The position numbers and the translations under genes were made by a program. From NCBI GenBank assembly GCA_002309345.1, contig DBWZ01000019.1, positions 1 to 45,485 of the forward strand: a DNA stretch of 45,485 nt. The letters are read 5' to 3'. This document shows, one piece after another, positions 25,772-34,358 of this stretch. The DNA is from Pseudobutyrivibrio sp. UBA1225 (GTDB lineage Bacteria > Bacillota > Clostridia > Lachnospirales > Lachnospiraceae). Under the pieces are notes generated by a model, which was given only the letters and a program-made list of their open reading frames with translations, made no database searches and was not told the DNA's origin. The first letter of the stretch is position 1. Each line of letters starts with the position of its first letter.

Positions 25772-25837
25772 ACTACTCATAAGAAAGCTCACCAGTTGGT
25801 TATGGACTAACGAATGTCGGGAGTTTGAGGAGAGAAA

Positions 25838-27148
25838 ATGGAAAATAGATATGATGTAATAATTGTAGGCTCAGGTGTGGCAGGTTTATTCTGTGCTCTA
25901 AGCCTACCTAAGGATAAAAAGATTCTTTGCATTTCAAAGGATGCACTTGATGGCTGCGATTCCTTCTTGGCACAAGGTGGTATTTGCATGCTTCGTGACG
26001 ATGATGATTACGATGCATATTTTGAAGATACTATGCGAGCAGGTCATTATGAAAACCGCAAGGAATCAGTTGAGATAATGATTCGAAGCTCTCAGGAAGT
26101 CATCAAGGATTTGATTGACTTTGGTGTTGAGTTCGACAAAAAAGACGGCGAGTTCTTGTTTACACGAGAAGGCGCTCATTCAAACAATAGAATACTTTTC
26201 CATGCAGATGTTACAGGTAGAGAAATAACAAGCAAGCTTCTAGCTAGAGCTCAGGAGCGAGACAACATCACTCTTTTGGCACACACTACTATGGTTGATT
26301 GGGTGTGCCAGGAGAATGTTTGTTACGGAATTGTCGTCGCAGATATGGATGGCAAAACAAGAGCCATCGAGGGCGATGTTACTGTTCTTGCCTGTGGTGG
26401 ATTAGGTGGAGTATATCCGCATTCTACCAACTTCAAGCATATATCTGGAGATGCACTTGCTCTTGCGATGTACCACAATGTCAAGCTTGAAAACTGCGAT
26501 TATGTACAGATTCATCCAACAACACTTTATACCAAGCAAAGCGGCAGAAGCTTTTTGATTTCTGAGTCCGTTAGAGGTGAGGGCGCCGTGCTCCGAGATA
26601 AAAATGGTGACCGATTCACGGATGAATTGCAGCCAAGAGATGTTGTTAGTAAAGCTATCTATGACAAGATGAAGGAGCAGGGGACCGAGCATGTTTGGCT
26701 TGATTTTTCACCTATTCCACAGGAGGAAATACTCAGCCATTTCCCTAACATATACACCTTCTGCAAGGAAGCAGGCTATGATCCTTTAAAGGATTGGGTG
26801 CCAGTGGTTCCAGCACAGCACTACTTTATGGGTGGCATCTATGTTGACAAAGACAGCAAGACCACCATGGAGCAGCTTTATGCTGTAGGAGAAACAAGCT
26901 GCAACGGTGTTCACGGACGTAACCGTCTTGCTAGCAATTCACTTTTGGAGAGCCTTGTTTTTGCAAAGCGAGCAGCTCGAGATATCGTAAATACGAAGTC
27001 ATTTAAGAGGGCTGAAGATTTTGAAAGTCTTGTAAATATGGATGGTTACGAAGATTTACCATCTATCATGGAGTATTATCACGCCATGGTAGTTGGAGAA
27101 ATCGAGAAGGAAGCAAATTTAAGAGCCGATAAGGAGGCGAAACAATGA
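25838..27148 (+). CDS. nadB: L-aspartate oxidase
   Basis: This flavoprotein makes iminoaspartate for NadA. The N-terminal dinucleotide-binding motif is VIIVGSGVAGLFCAL. SFLAQGGICM, GREITSKLL, SVRGEGAVLRD and HGRNRLASNSLLESLVFAKRAA are diagnostic of the family. At 436 residues it is about 100 shorter than the E. coli enzyme because the C-terminal helical domain is reduced, as in many clostridial NadB. In anaerobes fumarate rather than oxygen is a likely electron acceptor (inference). Its TGA overlaps the nadC ATG (ATGA). Confidence 0.95.
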   Translation: MENRYDVIIVGSGVAGLFCALSLPKDKKILCISKDALDGCDSFLAQGGICMLRDDDDYDAYFEDTMRAGHYENRKESVEIMIRSSQEVIKDLIDFGVEFDKKDGEFLFTREGAHSNNRILFHADVTGREITSKLLARAQERDNITLLAHTTMVDWVCQENVCYGIVVADMDGKTRAIEGDVTVLACGGLGGVYPHSTNFKHISGDALALAMYHNVKLENCDYVQIHPTTLYTKQSGRSFLISESVRGEGAVLRDKNGDRFTDELQPRDVVSKAIYDKMKEQGTEHVWLDFSPIPQEEILSHFPNIYTFCKEAGYDPLKDWVPVVPAQHYFMGGIYVDKDSKTTMEQLYAVGETSCNGVHGRNRLASNSLLESLVFAKRAARDIVNTKSFKRAEDFESLVNMDGYEDLPSIMEYYHAMVVGEIEKEANLRADKEAKQ

Positions 27149-27999
27149 ACAACAATATTACTATGACACTTAATGCAGATGAGCTTATTAAGATGGCTCT
27201 TAGAGAAGATATTTCAAGCGAGGATGTTACTACTAATTCAGTTATGCCAGAGGCTCAGCCGGGCGAGGTTGATCTTATCTGCAAGCAGGACGGTATCATC
27301 TGCGGTATGGATGTTTATGAGCGTACCTTCAAAATCCTTGACGAGAGCACAGTTGTTGAAAAGTATGTTAAGGATGGAGATGCAGTTAAAAATGGGCAGC
27401 TTATGGCAAAGGTGAAGGGTGACATTAGAGTCCTTCTATCAGGCGAGCGCGTTGCTCTAAATTATCTTCAGAGAATGAGTGGAATTGCCACTTATACAAA
27501 TCAGGTTGCATCACTTTTAAAGGGCAGCAAGACAGTTCTTCTCGACACCAGAAAAACCACTCCTAATATGAGAATATTTGAGAAGTATGCTGTAAAGTGT
27601 GGTGGCGGCCAAAATCATCGCTACAATCTTTCTGATGGAATTCTTTTAAAGGACAATCATATCGGTGCAGCCGGTTCAATCACAAAAGCAATTGAGGCAG
27701 CAAAGGCATACGCTCCTTTTGTTCGTAAAATCGAAATCGAAACAGAGACATTAGAGCAGGTTAAAGAAGCTGTAGAAGCTGGCGCAGATATCATAATGCT
27801 AGACAACATGGATGTGGCAACAATGAAGGAAGCAGTGAAACTTATCGACGGAAGAGCAAAAACAGAGTGCTCAGGCAATGTCACAAAAGAAAACATTGCA
27901 AACATAATTGATAGCGGAGTTGATTACGTGTCAAGTGGTGCGCTTACACACTCTGCACCTATTCTTGATATATCCATGAAGAATCTTCATTCAGTTTAG
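27145..27999 (+). CDS. nadC: Nicotinate-nucleotide pyrophosphorylase (carboxylating)
   Basis: It converts quinolinate and PRPP to nicotinate mononucleotide. The 284-residue protein shows the type II PRTase features RVALNYLQRMSGIATYT, DTRKTTPNMRIFEKYAVKCGGGQNHRYNLSD (about 134-164), LKDNHI and the C-terminal barrel residues EIETETLEQ and DNMD. Translation is coupled to nadB by a 4-base overlap, with AAGGAGGCG inside the nadB end. niaR follows after 8 bases. Confidence 0.96.
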   Translation: MNNNITMTLNADELIKMALREDISSEDVTTNSVMPEAQPGEVDLICKQDGIICGMDVYERTFKILDESTVVEKYVKDGDAVKNGQLMAKVKGDIRVLLSGERVALNYLQRMSGIATYTNQVASLLKGSKTVLLDTRKTTPNMRIFEKYAVKCGGGQNHRYNLSDGILLKDNHIGAAGSITKAIEAAKAYAPFVRKIEIETETLEQVKEAVEAGADIIMLDNMDVATMKEAVKLIDGRAKTECSGNVTKENIANIIDSGVDYVSSGALTHSAPILDISMKNLHSV

Positions 28000-28007
28000 G
28001 AGGAATT

Positions 28008-28538
28008 ATGGACGGACAAGCTAGAAGACTTAAACTAGTAGAGTTGGTGGAAAAATCAGACAAGCCCGTATCGGGAGCAGTGCTTGCCGCCGAGCTCAAA
28101 GTGAGCCGTCAGGTGGTTGTGACAGACATAGCCCTTATCAGAGCTAACGGAATAGATATTATTTCTACCAACAGAGGTTATATCGTAAATACGGATAATC
28201 GCAAATGCAAAAGGATTATCAAATCCCGTCATACTGATGATCAGATTTTAGAAGAGCTTTTTACAATAGTCGATAATGGTGGTTGTGCAGAAAACATCAT
28301 CATTAATCATCGATACTATAATCGCTTGGAGGCTCCATTAAATGTTCGTTCTAGATTGGACGCCAAGGAATTTATGGAGGCCATAGAGTCTGGTAAATCA
28401 AAATCCTTAAGCTCTGCCACAAGTGGATATCACTATCACACAATCAGCGCAGACAGTGAAGAGACACTTGATATCATTGAGCAGGAGCTTAAAGAAAAGG
28501 GCTTTTGGTTACCTCTTGATGATTGGATACTGAAATAA
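28008..28538 (+). CDS. niaR: NiaR (YrxA) niacin-responsive repressor
   Basis: This 176-residue regulator has an N-terminal HTH_11 domain (about 1-60; GAVLAAELKVSRQVVVTDIALIRANGIDIISTNRGYIV) and a 3H domain (about 75-176). The three histidine motifs of the 3H domain are visible in RHTDDQILEEL, INHRYYNRLEAPL and GYHYHTI. NiaR represses NAD genes when niacin is present. It is the last gene of the nadABC operon, and the operator in front of nadA gives feedback control. GGAGGAATT precedes the ATG. Confidence 0.93.
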   Translation: MDGQARRLKLVELVEKSDKPVSGAVLAAELKVSRQVVVTDIALIRANGIDIISTNRGYIVNTDNRKCKRIIKSRHTDDQILEELFTIVDNGGCAENIIINHRYYNRLEAPLNVRSRLDAKEFMEAIESGKSKSLSSATSGYHYHTISADSEETLDIIEQELKEKGFWLPLDDWILK

Positions 28539-28572
28539 ATATGCTATAATAAGTGGGCGCCTATTGGCGCCT
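28523..28572 (+). promoter_or_regulatory. ung promoter and leader hairpin
   Basis: TTGGAT (28523-28528), a 16-base spacer and extended -10 TGCTATAAT (hexamer 28545-28550) overlap the end of niaR. GGCGCC-TATT-GGCGCC (28557-28572) follows as a short GC hairpin in the leader, near the expected transcription start. Confidence 0.65.
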
Positions 28573-28596
28573 AATTTCATTTAACAGGGGGCAAAA

Positions 28597-29271
28597 ATGT
28601 CAGCGATTGCTAATGATTGGCTAGAGCCATTATCACCAGAATTTAAAAAGCCTTATTACAAGGATTTATATCTTACAGTTAAAAAGGAATATCACGAGCA
28701 TCCGGTTTATCCACCTGCGGATGATATTTTTAATGCATTCGATTTCACACCTTTATCTCAGGTGAAGGTTGTTATCATAGGGCAGGATCCATATCACGAG
28801 CCAGGTCAGGCTCATGGACTTTGCTTTTCAGTCAAGCCGGGGGTCAAGACTCCGCCATCTCTTGTAAACATTTACAAGGAGCTTAACGAGGATTTAGGCT
28901 GTTATATTCCAAACAATGGTTATCTTGAAAAGTGGGCGCGTCAGGGTGTGCTTATGCTTAACAACGTTTTGACAGTCCGCGCTCATCAAGCTGCCAGTCA
29001 CGCAGGCATTGGATGGGAAAAGTTTACAGATGCAGCTATTGATGTGCTAAATAAGCAGGACAGACCAATTGTATTCTTACTGTGGGGTTCACCTGCTGCC
29101 AAAAAATGCGCAAAGCTTAACAATCCAAATCATTTAATTCTAAAAGCTCCTCATCCAAGTCCGCTTTCTGCATATCGAGGCTTCTTCGGATGTAAGCATT
29201 TTAGTCAGACGAATGAATTTCTTAAGTCGAAGGGATTAGAGCCAATAGATTGGCAGATTGAAAACCTTTAA
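28597..29271 (+). CDS. ung: Family-1 uracil-DNA glycosylase
   Basis: It removes uracil from DNA in base-excision repair. The 224-residue protein has the water-activating motif GQDPYHEPGQAHGLCFSV (Asp64), the uracil-binding LMLNNVLTV and the minor-groove loop HPSPLSAYRGFFG. All key residues are present and the length is typical. GGGGGC precedes the ATG. It has its own promoter and is probably not part of the nad operon. Confidence 0.97.
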   Translation: MSAIANDWLEPLSPEFKKPYYKDLYLTVKKEYHEHPVYPPADDIFNAFDFTPLSQVKVVIIGQDPYHEPGQAHGLCFSVKPGVKTPPSLVNIYKELNEDLGCYIPNNGYLEKWARQGVLMLNNVLTVRAHQAASHAGIGWEKFTDAAIDVLNKQDRPIVFLLWGSPAAKKCAKLNNPNHLILKAPHPSPLSAYRGFFGCKHFSQTNEFLKSKGLEPIDWQIENL

Positions 29272-29308
29272 AATCACAAATTTTTCACGAAATTATCAGT
29301 CACTTTTA

Positions 29309-29337
29309 TTGAGAACTTGGCTATTTTCAATTATATT
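29309..29337 (+). promoter_or_regulatory. Promoter for the hybrid histidine kinase gene
   Basis: TTGAGA (29309-29314), 17 bases and TATATT (29332-29337). The roughly 100-base leader that follows contains CACCCTAT (29347-29354) paired with ATAGGGTG (29392-29399) around an inner GTTTAA/TTAAAC stem. Confidence 0.65.
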
Positions 29338-29447
29338 TAATATAAGCACCCTATGTTTAAATGGAGTTTTTAAACTATCAAAATTCATTTAATAGGGTGT
29401 ATATAATAATTAAAATTTTTCGCTAATAATAAAGGTTTAGTGGCTAT

Positions 29448-31907
29448 ATGCGTGGAAAATGGTTAGCTAAGTTTAAAGAAATACATAGCAAGTTTTTTGG
29501 CTCCGATTTGCCTACAGAATTGGTGCTATTCAACATCATTACTATAACAGGGCTGATAGGTGGATTGATAACAATTCCGGTCAACATCTTTAATGGAGCG
29601 ACATTCTTGTTGTCTAGTGCCATTTTGGTGTCATCTATTATTTGCGGAATTTGTATATACATGGCTAATTACAAGAATCGGCTTAAGAATAGTACAATCG
29701 CAGTTTGCTTTGTAATTAGCATAGCTTTGTTTCCGCTGATGTTTTTTTTGACAGGTGGCATTGACAGCGGTATGGTCTGTTGGTTTTCTATGGGAATCGT
29801 TTTCATTTTCATGCTCTTAGAAGGCATGGATTTCCTTTTTATGTTGCTAACAGATATAGCAATTATAATCGGTTGCTATGTTATTGCTTATTACCATCCT
29901 GAATATGTTATCGCATTAGAAGGCAGAAAGAGTGTATATATTGATGTTGTTCAATCGATGTTGTTTAGCTCTTTTGCTATAGGTGCAATTGTAAAGTTTC
30001 AAAAATCTGTTTACAGCAAGCTCTACATGCAAGCTTCTATTAACAACGATGATTTACTAGAAAAGACCCTTCAGGCAAAGAAGGCAGAGAAGCAAGCTCA
30101 ATCTGCCACTGAGGCCAAGAGTAATTTCCTTGCAAACATGTCTCACGAAATCCGTACGCCAATCAACACTATCATGGGTATGGATGAAATGATTCTTAGA
30201 GAGACTTCAGAGAAGATTGTTGAAGAATACGCATTAGATATCAAAACAGCATCACAGAACTTGCTCTCTCTTATAAATGATATTCTAGATATCACCAAAA
30301 TCGAATCAGGTAAGATGGGGATTGTTAAGGGTGAATATGCATTCATGAGCATGATGCATGATGTACTCAACAATGTTACTCTTCGAGCCAAAGAAAAGAA
30401 TTTAGAAGTTAAGCTTAATTTCGCTAGTGACATTCCTTGCAACATGCTAGGCGATGATATAAGAATTAAGCAAATATTAACAAATATAATTACAAATGCG
30501 TTAAAATATACCCATGAAGGATATATCGAAATAAGCGCCAGTAGTCGCAAAACCTTCGACAATTATGTTGACCTAACCTTCTCTGTAAAGGACACAGGTA
30601 TCGGCATCAGAGAAGAGGATGTCAAAAGGATGTTTGATTCCTTTGAACGTCTGGAGGTTAGTCGTAACAGAAACATCGAAGGAGCAGGGCTTGGAATGAC
30701 AATCACTCAAAACCTGCTAAAGATGATGGGCAGTTCCCTTAAGGTGGAGAGTGTTTATGGTGAGGGTTCTACCTTCTCATTTACAATCAGCCAAGAGGTT
30801 GTTGATTTCGAACCAATCGGAGATTTCCAGCAAAAGCTTAATCAGCTTACAGCCAACTACGAATACAGCACAAGCTTCGAAGCGCCGAAGGCTCATTTCT
30901 TAGTTGTTGATGATAACGCAATGAACCGTAAAGTTTTCGTTGCACTTTTAAAAGAATCAAGAGTAAACATAGACGAGGCAGACAGTGGACAAGAGTGTCT
31001 TGAGCTAATCACCAAACAGCACTATGACATGATTTTCTTGGATCACATGATGCCGGGCATGGATGGTGTAGAAACCTTCAAAGCTATGGCAACGCTAAAC
31101 GGCAACAGGTGTCTCAGCACTCCAGTGATTGCCCTGACGGCCAACGCCATAGCAGGTGCCAAGGAAAGATATCTTACGCTTGGATTCCACGGCTTCTTAT
31201 CAAAGCCAGTTGTTCCAGCCCAACTTGAAAAGATGATTCGCGATTTCCTTCCAGAGGATTTGCTTGAATATCACGAATCAGATGCCAAGGATGAAGCTAG
31301 GAAAAATCGAGTCAAAAAGGTTGAGTTACCAGATGTCGAAGGTGTCGATTGGGATTATGCTCTACTACATTTTCCTGATACCAACATGGTTTTTCAAACA
31401 GCAGTTGATTTCTTCGAATCCATTAGCTACGAGCGAGATGAGATTCTTAGATACTACGATGAGCTAGATAATGGTAGCTCGATTGAAGATTATAGAATTA
31501 AAGTTCACGGTGTAAAGAGTATGGCAAACACTATTGGTGCCACAGCTCTTGGTGGACTGGCAAAGATGTGTGAATATGCAGCAAGGGACGGACAAATCGA
31601 ACGCATCCGAGTTTTAACACCAATTCTTTTAGAAGAGCTTGACCTTATGAAGGATCGACTAAGTATTCTTTCGTCAGAGGTTGAAAAGCCTAAGCTAGAG
31701 GATATGGACGAATTATTCGCACTTCTTGAAATGCTCAAGATGGCAATCGTTACGCATGAATCTGAACAGGCTGACAACGTTATGAAGCAGATTGCATCAT
31801 ACTCCTATGAAGAAGGTACTCAGGAAAAGATTAATCAACTTAATCAGCACATTGTAAACTTAGAAGATGAAGCAGCTCTAGGTATCATAGATGAACTACA
31901 AACCTAA
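29448..31907 (+). CDS. Hybrid sensor histidine kinase (HisKA-HATPase-REC-HPt)
   Basis: This 819-residue membrane sensor has about six membrane helices in the first 180 residues and a short coiled coil (about 205-225). HisKA carries the phospho-His in MSHEIRTP (His233). HATPase_c follows with N box IITNALKY, DTGIGI and GAGLGM. A receiver domain (about 485-605) carries Asp532 in FLDHMMPGMDG. A C-terminal HPt-like domain carries His687 in KVHGVKSMANTIG. All phosphorelay residues are present. No classical Shine-Dalgarno is obvious before the ATG, which suggests weak or regulated translation. The next gene, 19 bases away, encodes a two-receiver protein. Confidence 0.93.
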   Translation: MRGKWLAKFKEIHSKFFGSDLPTELVLFNIITITGLIGGLITIPVNIFNGATFLLSSAILVSSIICGICIYMANYKNRLKNSTIAVCFVISIALFPLMFFLTGGIDSGMVCWFSMGIVFIFMLLEGMDFLFMLLTDIAIIIGCYVIAYYHPEYVIALEGRKSVYIDVVQSMLFSSFAIGAIVKFQKSVYSKLYMQASINNDDLLEKTLQAKKAEKQAQSATEAKSNFLANMSHEIRTPINTIMGMDEMILRETSEKIVEEYALDIKTASQNLLSLINDILDITKIESGKMGIVKGEYAFMSMMHDVLNNVTLRAKEKNLEVKLNFASDIPCNMLGDDIRIKQILTNIITNALKYTHEGYIEISASSRKTFDNYVDLTFSVKDTGIGIREEDVKRMFDSFERLEVSRNRNIEGAGLGMTITQNLLKMMGSSLKVESVYGEGSTFSFTISQEVVDFEPIGDFQQKLNQLTANYEYSTSFEAPKAHFLVVDDNAMNRKVFVALLKESRVNIDEADSGQECLELITKQHYDMIFLDHMMPGMDGVETFKAMATLNGNRCLSTPVIALTANAIAGAKERYLTLGFHGFLSKPVVPAQLEKMIRDFLPEDLLEYHESDAKDEARKNRVKKVELPDVEGVDWDYALLHFPDTNMVFQTAVDFFESISYERDEILRYYDELDNGSSIEDYRIKVHGVKSMANTIGATALGGLAKMCEYAARDGQIERIRVLTPILLEELDLMKDRLSILSSEVEKPKLEDMDELFALLEMLKMAIVTHESEQADNVMKQIASYSYEEGTQEKINQLNQHIVNLEDEAALGIIDELQT

Positions 31908-31926
31908 CTACTAAGGAGACCAACAA

Positions 31927-32694
31927 ATGCGTAAAATATTGATAGTTGGAGACTTTACAAATGAAGCTTCCGAAGTAAATTCATATTTGTCTCAAAACTT
32001 TCATACTCAGCTATGCACCAACAGTGCCAAAATAGTTAAGAGCATGCTTAAGCTTTACAATCCAGATCTTATTCTGATGGATATAGATGGTTTTGAGAGA
32101 TTACAGGCAGATATATTTGAGACGATACAAGAGTATGATTCTCAAATTCCAGTAATCACCTACGGTCGGGAGAAAAAGAAGCAGTTGTTTATTTCCTACT
32201 ATTACAGTGGGCAGTGCAAACACATCTCTCAGCCTACGCGAGAAGTCATTATCAGAGAAATTTGTAAGGAATTTAATATGAACGCAGATGCAATTTTAAA
32301 TGTGGTTGTTGAAACAGATAAACGCCACATAATCGTGGTAGATGACAATCCTGTTTTGCTCAGAAATATGCGAAACATGTTGCAAGATAAATTTAGAGTT
32401 ACACTTGCAACCTCTGCAGCCCAGTGCATGAAGACTCTTGTCCAGGACAAGCCAGATCTTATCATCCTCGACTATGAGATGCCGGTGGTTGATGGCAAGC
32501 AGACTCTCGAGATGATTCGAGCAGAAGAAGATTACAAAGATATCCCTGTCATCTTCCTTACAGGAATTGCTGACAAAGAGCACGTCGATGCAGTCCTTGA
32601 TTTAAAGCCTGCTGGCTATTTTGTAAAGCCTCCTATGCAGACCAAAATAATTAATGCGATTGAAAATATTTTTCTGAAGCAGGAGGAAGGTTAA
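31927..32694 (+). CDS. Tandem receiver-domain response regulator without output domain
   Basis: This 255-residue protein is two receiver domains and nothing else. The first (about 1-118) keeps a phosphorylatable-looking Asp52 (LILMDIDG) but has only one acidic residue at the N-terminal metal site (IVGDFTN), so it may be degenerate. The second (about 133-255) is canonical: VVDDN, Asp182 in LILDYEMPVVDG, FLTG and KPP. With no DNA-binding or enzyme domain, it probably relays or competes for phosphate from the adjacent hybrid kinase. AAGGAG precedes the ATG. Confidence 0.9.
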   Translation: MRKILIVGDFTNEASEVNSYLSQNFHTQLCTNSAKIVKSMLKLYNPDLILMDIDGFERLQADIFETIQEYDSQIPVITYGREKKKQLFISYYYSGQCKHISQPTREVIIREICKEFNMNADAILNVVVETDKRHIIVVDDNPVLLRNMRNMLQDKFRVTLATSAAQCMKTLVQDKPDLIILDYEMPVVDGKQTLEMIRAEEDYKDIPVIFLTGIADKEHVDAVLDLKPAGYFVKPPMQTKIINAIENIFLKQEEG

Positions 32695-32708
32695 AACCTG
32701 AATATGCT

Positions 32709-32751
32709 AATTACGACTTCCAGTCTAGATAGATTGGGGGTCGTTTTTGCG
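32709..32751 (+). terminator. Terminator after the two-receiver gene
   Basis: ACGACTTCCAGTCT and AGATTGGGGGTCGT pair with G-T wobbles, followed by TTTTTG. Confidence 0.75.
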
Positions 32752-32872
32752 TTGTATAAAAAGCTTTTCAAATAAATAAAAAGGAGCCAGCACTAGATGT
32801 GCAAGAATTGAAAAAGGAAGAGCCAATATGAGGCAATGATGAATCTTTTATTGTATAGAGAATAAAAATAAA

Positions 32873-32912
32873 CCCCATTCATTAGATGTTCTTGTCTAAC
32901 AAATGGGGTTCA
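32873..32912 (-). terminator. Terminator for the minus-strand repeat-protein gene
   Basis: AACCCCAT/ATGGGGTT with an inner TTAGA/TCTAA segment forms a strong hairpin. Read on the minus strand it is followed by a T-rich run (TTTATTTTTATT). Confidence 0.8.
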
Positions 32913-32935
32913 GTTCATAAGCCGGTGGTAATAAT

Positions 32936-34150
32936 TTATAATTTGTGTAAGGTAGGTGTTGCTTGTTCAGGTTGGGATAAATTATCACTCGTGCCGGTAC
33001 TTATTTGTCGAGAGTTAGCAGAAGTAAGTGACATATTATCTATATTATCATAGTAATAATTATTCTCTTCTATCAAACCTCTTAGGGTGGATCCAATAGA
33101 ATAATAACTGCTACTAGCGGTGGATTGATTATGGGTGCTAATATCAGATCCTACGTTATGTCCTGTATTTACGGCCATACTATTTTCAGTTCTTGTCGAG
33201 CTAGCGATGGAAGTATTTGAATGTACACTCCTAGAGCTATCTGAACGTGTCAAAATATTTGATTGTTCAGGTGTTTCATTATTTTGATATAAGTATGGAT
33301 CATCAACTACGGATACATAACTAGGTGGTGCTTCCTCCGCTATAGGCGTGTCATTTATATCTTGCTGTAGTTGGTTAATCTGTGTTTGCGTACGATTTAT
33401 ATCTTGCTGTAGTTGGTTATTTAAATTGTCATTATTTTGAATCTGTGTTCGCGTACGATTTATATCGTCCTGTAGTAGGTCATTTAAATTGGTATGCGCA
33501 TCTATTGATGTATTTAATCTTAAAGATTGCTCATTAAGACGAACCGAAAGAGCATTAAGCTCATCGAGACTCATATTATTGATTTCTGCGTCAGTATAAT
33601 TATGATATGTACTTTGAGTATTAGTATCATTTGGTGGATTAAAATTAATACTTTGGTTAGGAATGTTGCTCGTAGTTGCCGCCCTTCCTATGGGCATACC
33701 ATTTCCAAAGGAATATACATAGTGTGACGGCTGTGTTTGAGCTCGATTTATATATTGCTGTGGTTGGTAATTTAAATTGGCATAATTTTGAATCTGTGTT
33801 TGCGTACGATTTATATATTGTTGTGGTTGGTTATTAAAATTGACATAATTTTGGTTAATCTGTGTTCGCGTACGATTTATATCTTGCTGTAGTCGTTCTA
33901 TTGATGCATCTAATATTAAAGATTGCTCATTAAGATAATTCGAATAATCATTAAGCAGATTGAGATCCTCCATATTATCGATTTCTGAGTGGGTATAATT
34001 AGGATATGTACTTATAATATCCTGTGAGTTTTGTTGATGAGGATGGTTAATTTCCTGAATAACAATACTTGGTGTTCCAGTGCTGCTAGAGGAAGTATTC
34101 ATTTTTAGTATTCTATTAAGTACTTTTTTGATTCTATTTTTGATTCCCAT
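32936..34150 (-). CDS. Orphan Asn/Gln/Thr/Ser-rich protein with duplicated repeat module
   Basis: I do not recognise this 404-residue protein. After a basic start (about 1-17) it holds two related modules (about 50-137 and 182-268). Each has the pattern YxNYTxxEIxNM, then LNEQSLxL, then LQxDINRTRTQI, then Asn/Gln-rich INRTQTQI copies. A PPSY motif (275-278) precedes a Ser/Thr/Tyr-rich tail in which NIDNMS recurs. No signal peptide or membrane helix is apparent. Composition is unlike its neighbours and the gene is monocistronic, with its own terminator. AAGGAG lies about 13 bases before the ATG, longer than usual. At the DNA level the INRTxTQ units form an imperfect repeat that could change length by recombination. 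Confidence 0.7.
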   Translation of the reverse strand: MGIKNRIKKVLNRILKMNTSSSSTGTPSIVIQEINHPHQQNSQDIISTYPNYTHSEIDNMEDLNLLNDYSNYLNEQSLILDASIERLQQDINRTRTQINQNYVNFNNQPQQYINRTQTQIQNYANLNYQPQQYINRAQTQPSHYVYSFGNGMPIGRAATTSNIPNQSINFNPPNDTNTQSTYHNYTDAEINNMSLDELNALSVRLNEQSLRLNTSIDAHTNLNDLLQDDINRTRTQIQNNDNLNNQLQQDINRTQTQINQLQQDINDTPIAEEAPPSYVSVVDDPYLYQNNETPEQSNILTRSDSSRSVHSNTSIASSTRTENSMAVNTGHNVGSDISTHNQSTASSSYYSIGSTLRGLIEENNYYYDNIDNMSLTSANSRQISTGTSDNLSQPEQATPTLHKL

Positions 34151-34358
34151 GTTATCTTATTTCGCTCCTTTCAAGGTATATCATTTCATTTATAATTCAA
34201 AAAAAAGTATATATTTTTTTCCTTATTGAATAAATTTCTTAAAATTTTTTTTATTGGGCTAGTGTAGATAGTAAATAATACTCTTTTCAATCTATGACTC
34301 AATAAATACAAAAATATGTTATTATATTTTCTAGGGAGAGAAATATTTGGGAGAGTGT
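34151..34358. other. AT-rich divergent intergenic region
   Basis: This 208-base region separates the minus-strand repeat-protein gene from the plus-strand exonuclease gene. It is very AT-rich, with A and T runs. A TGTTATTATA -10-like stretch lies near 34318-34327, but no confident -35 was seen on either strand. Confidence 0.5.

Noticed and set aside
29338..29447. Possible riboswitch in the leader of the hybrid kinase
   Set aside because: Paired segments exist, but no consensus of cyclic-di-GMP, SAM or other known classes could be matched by eye.
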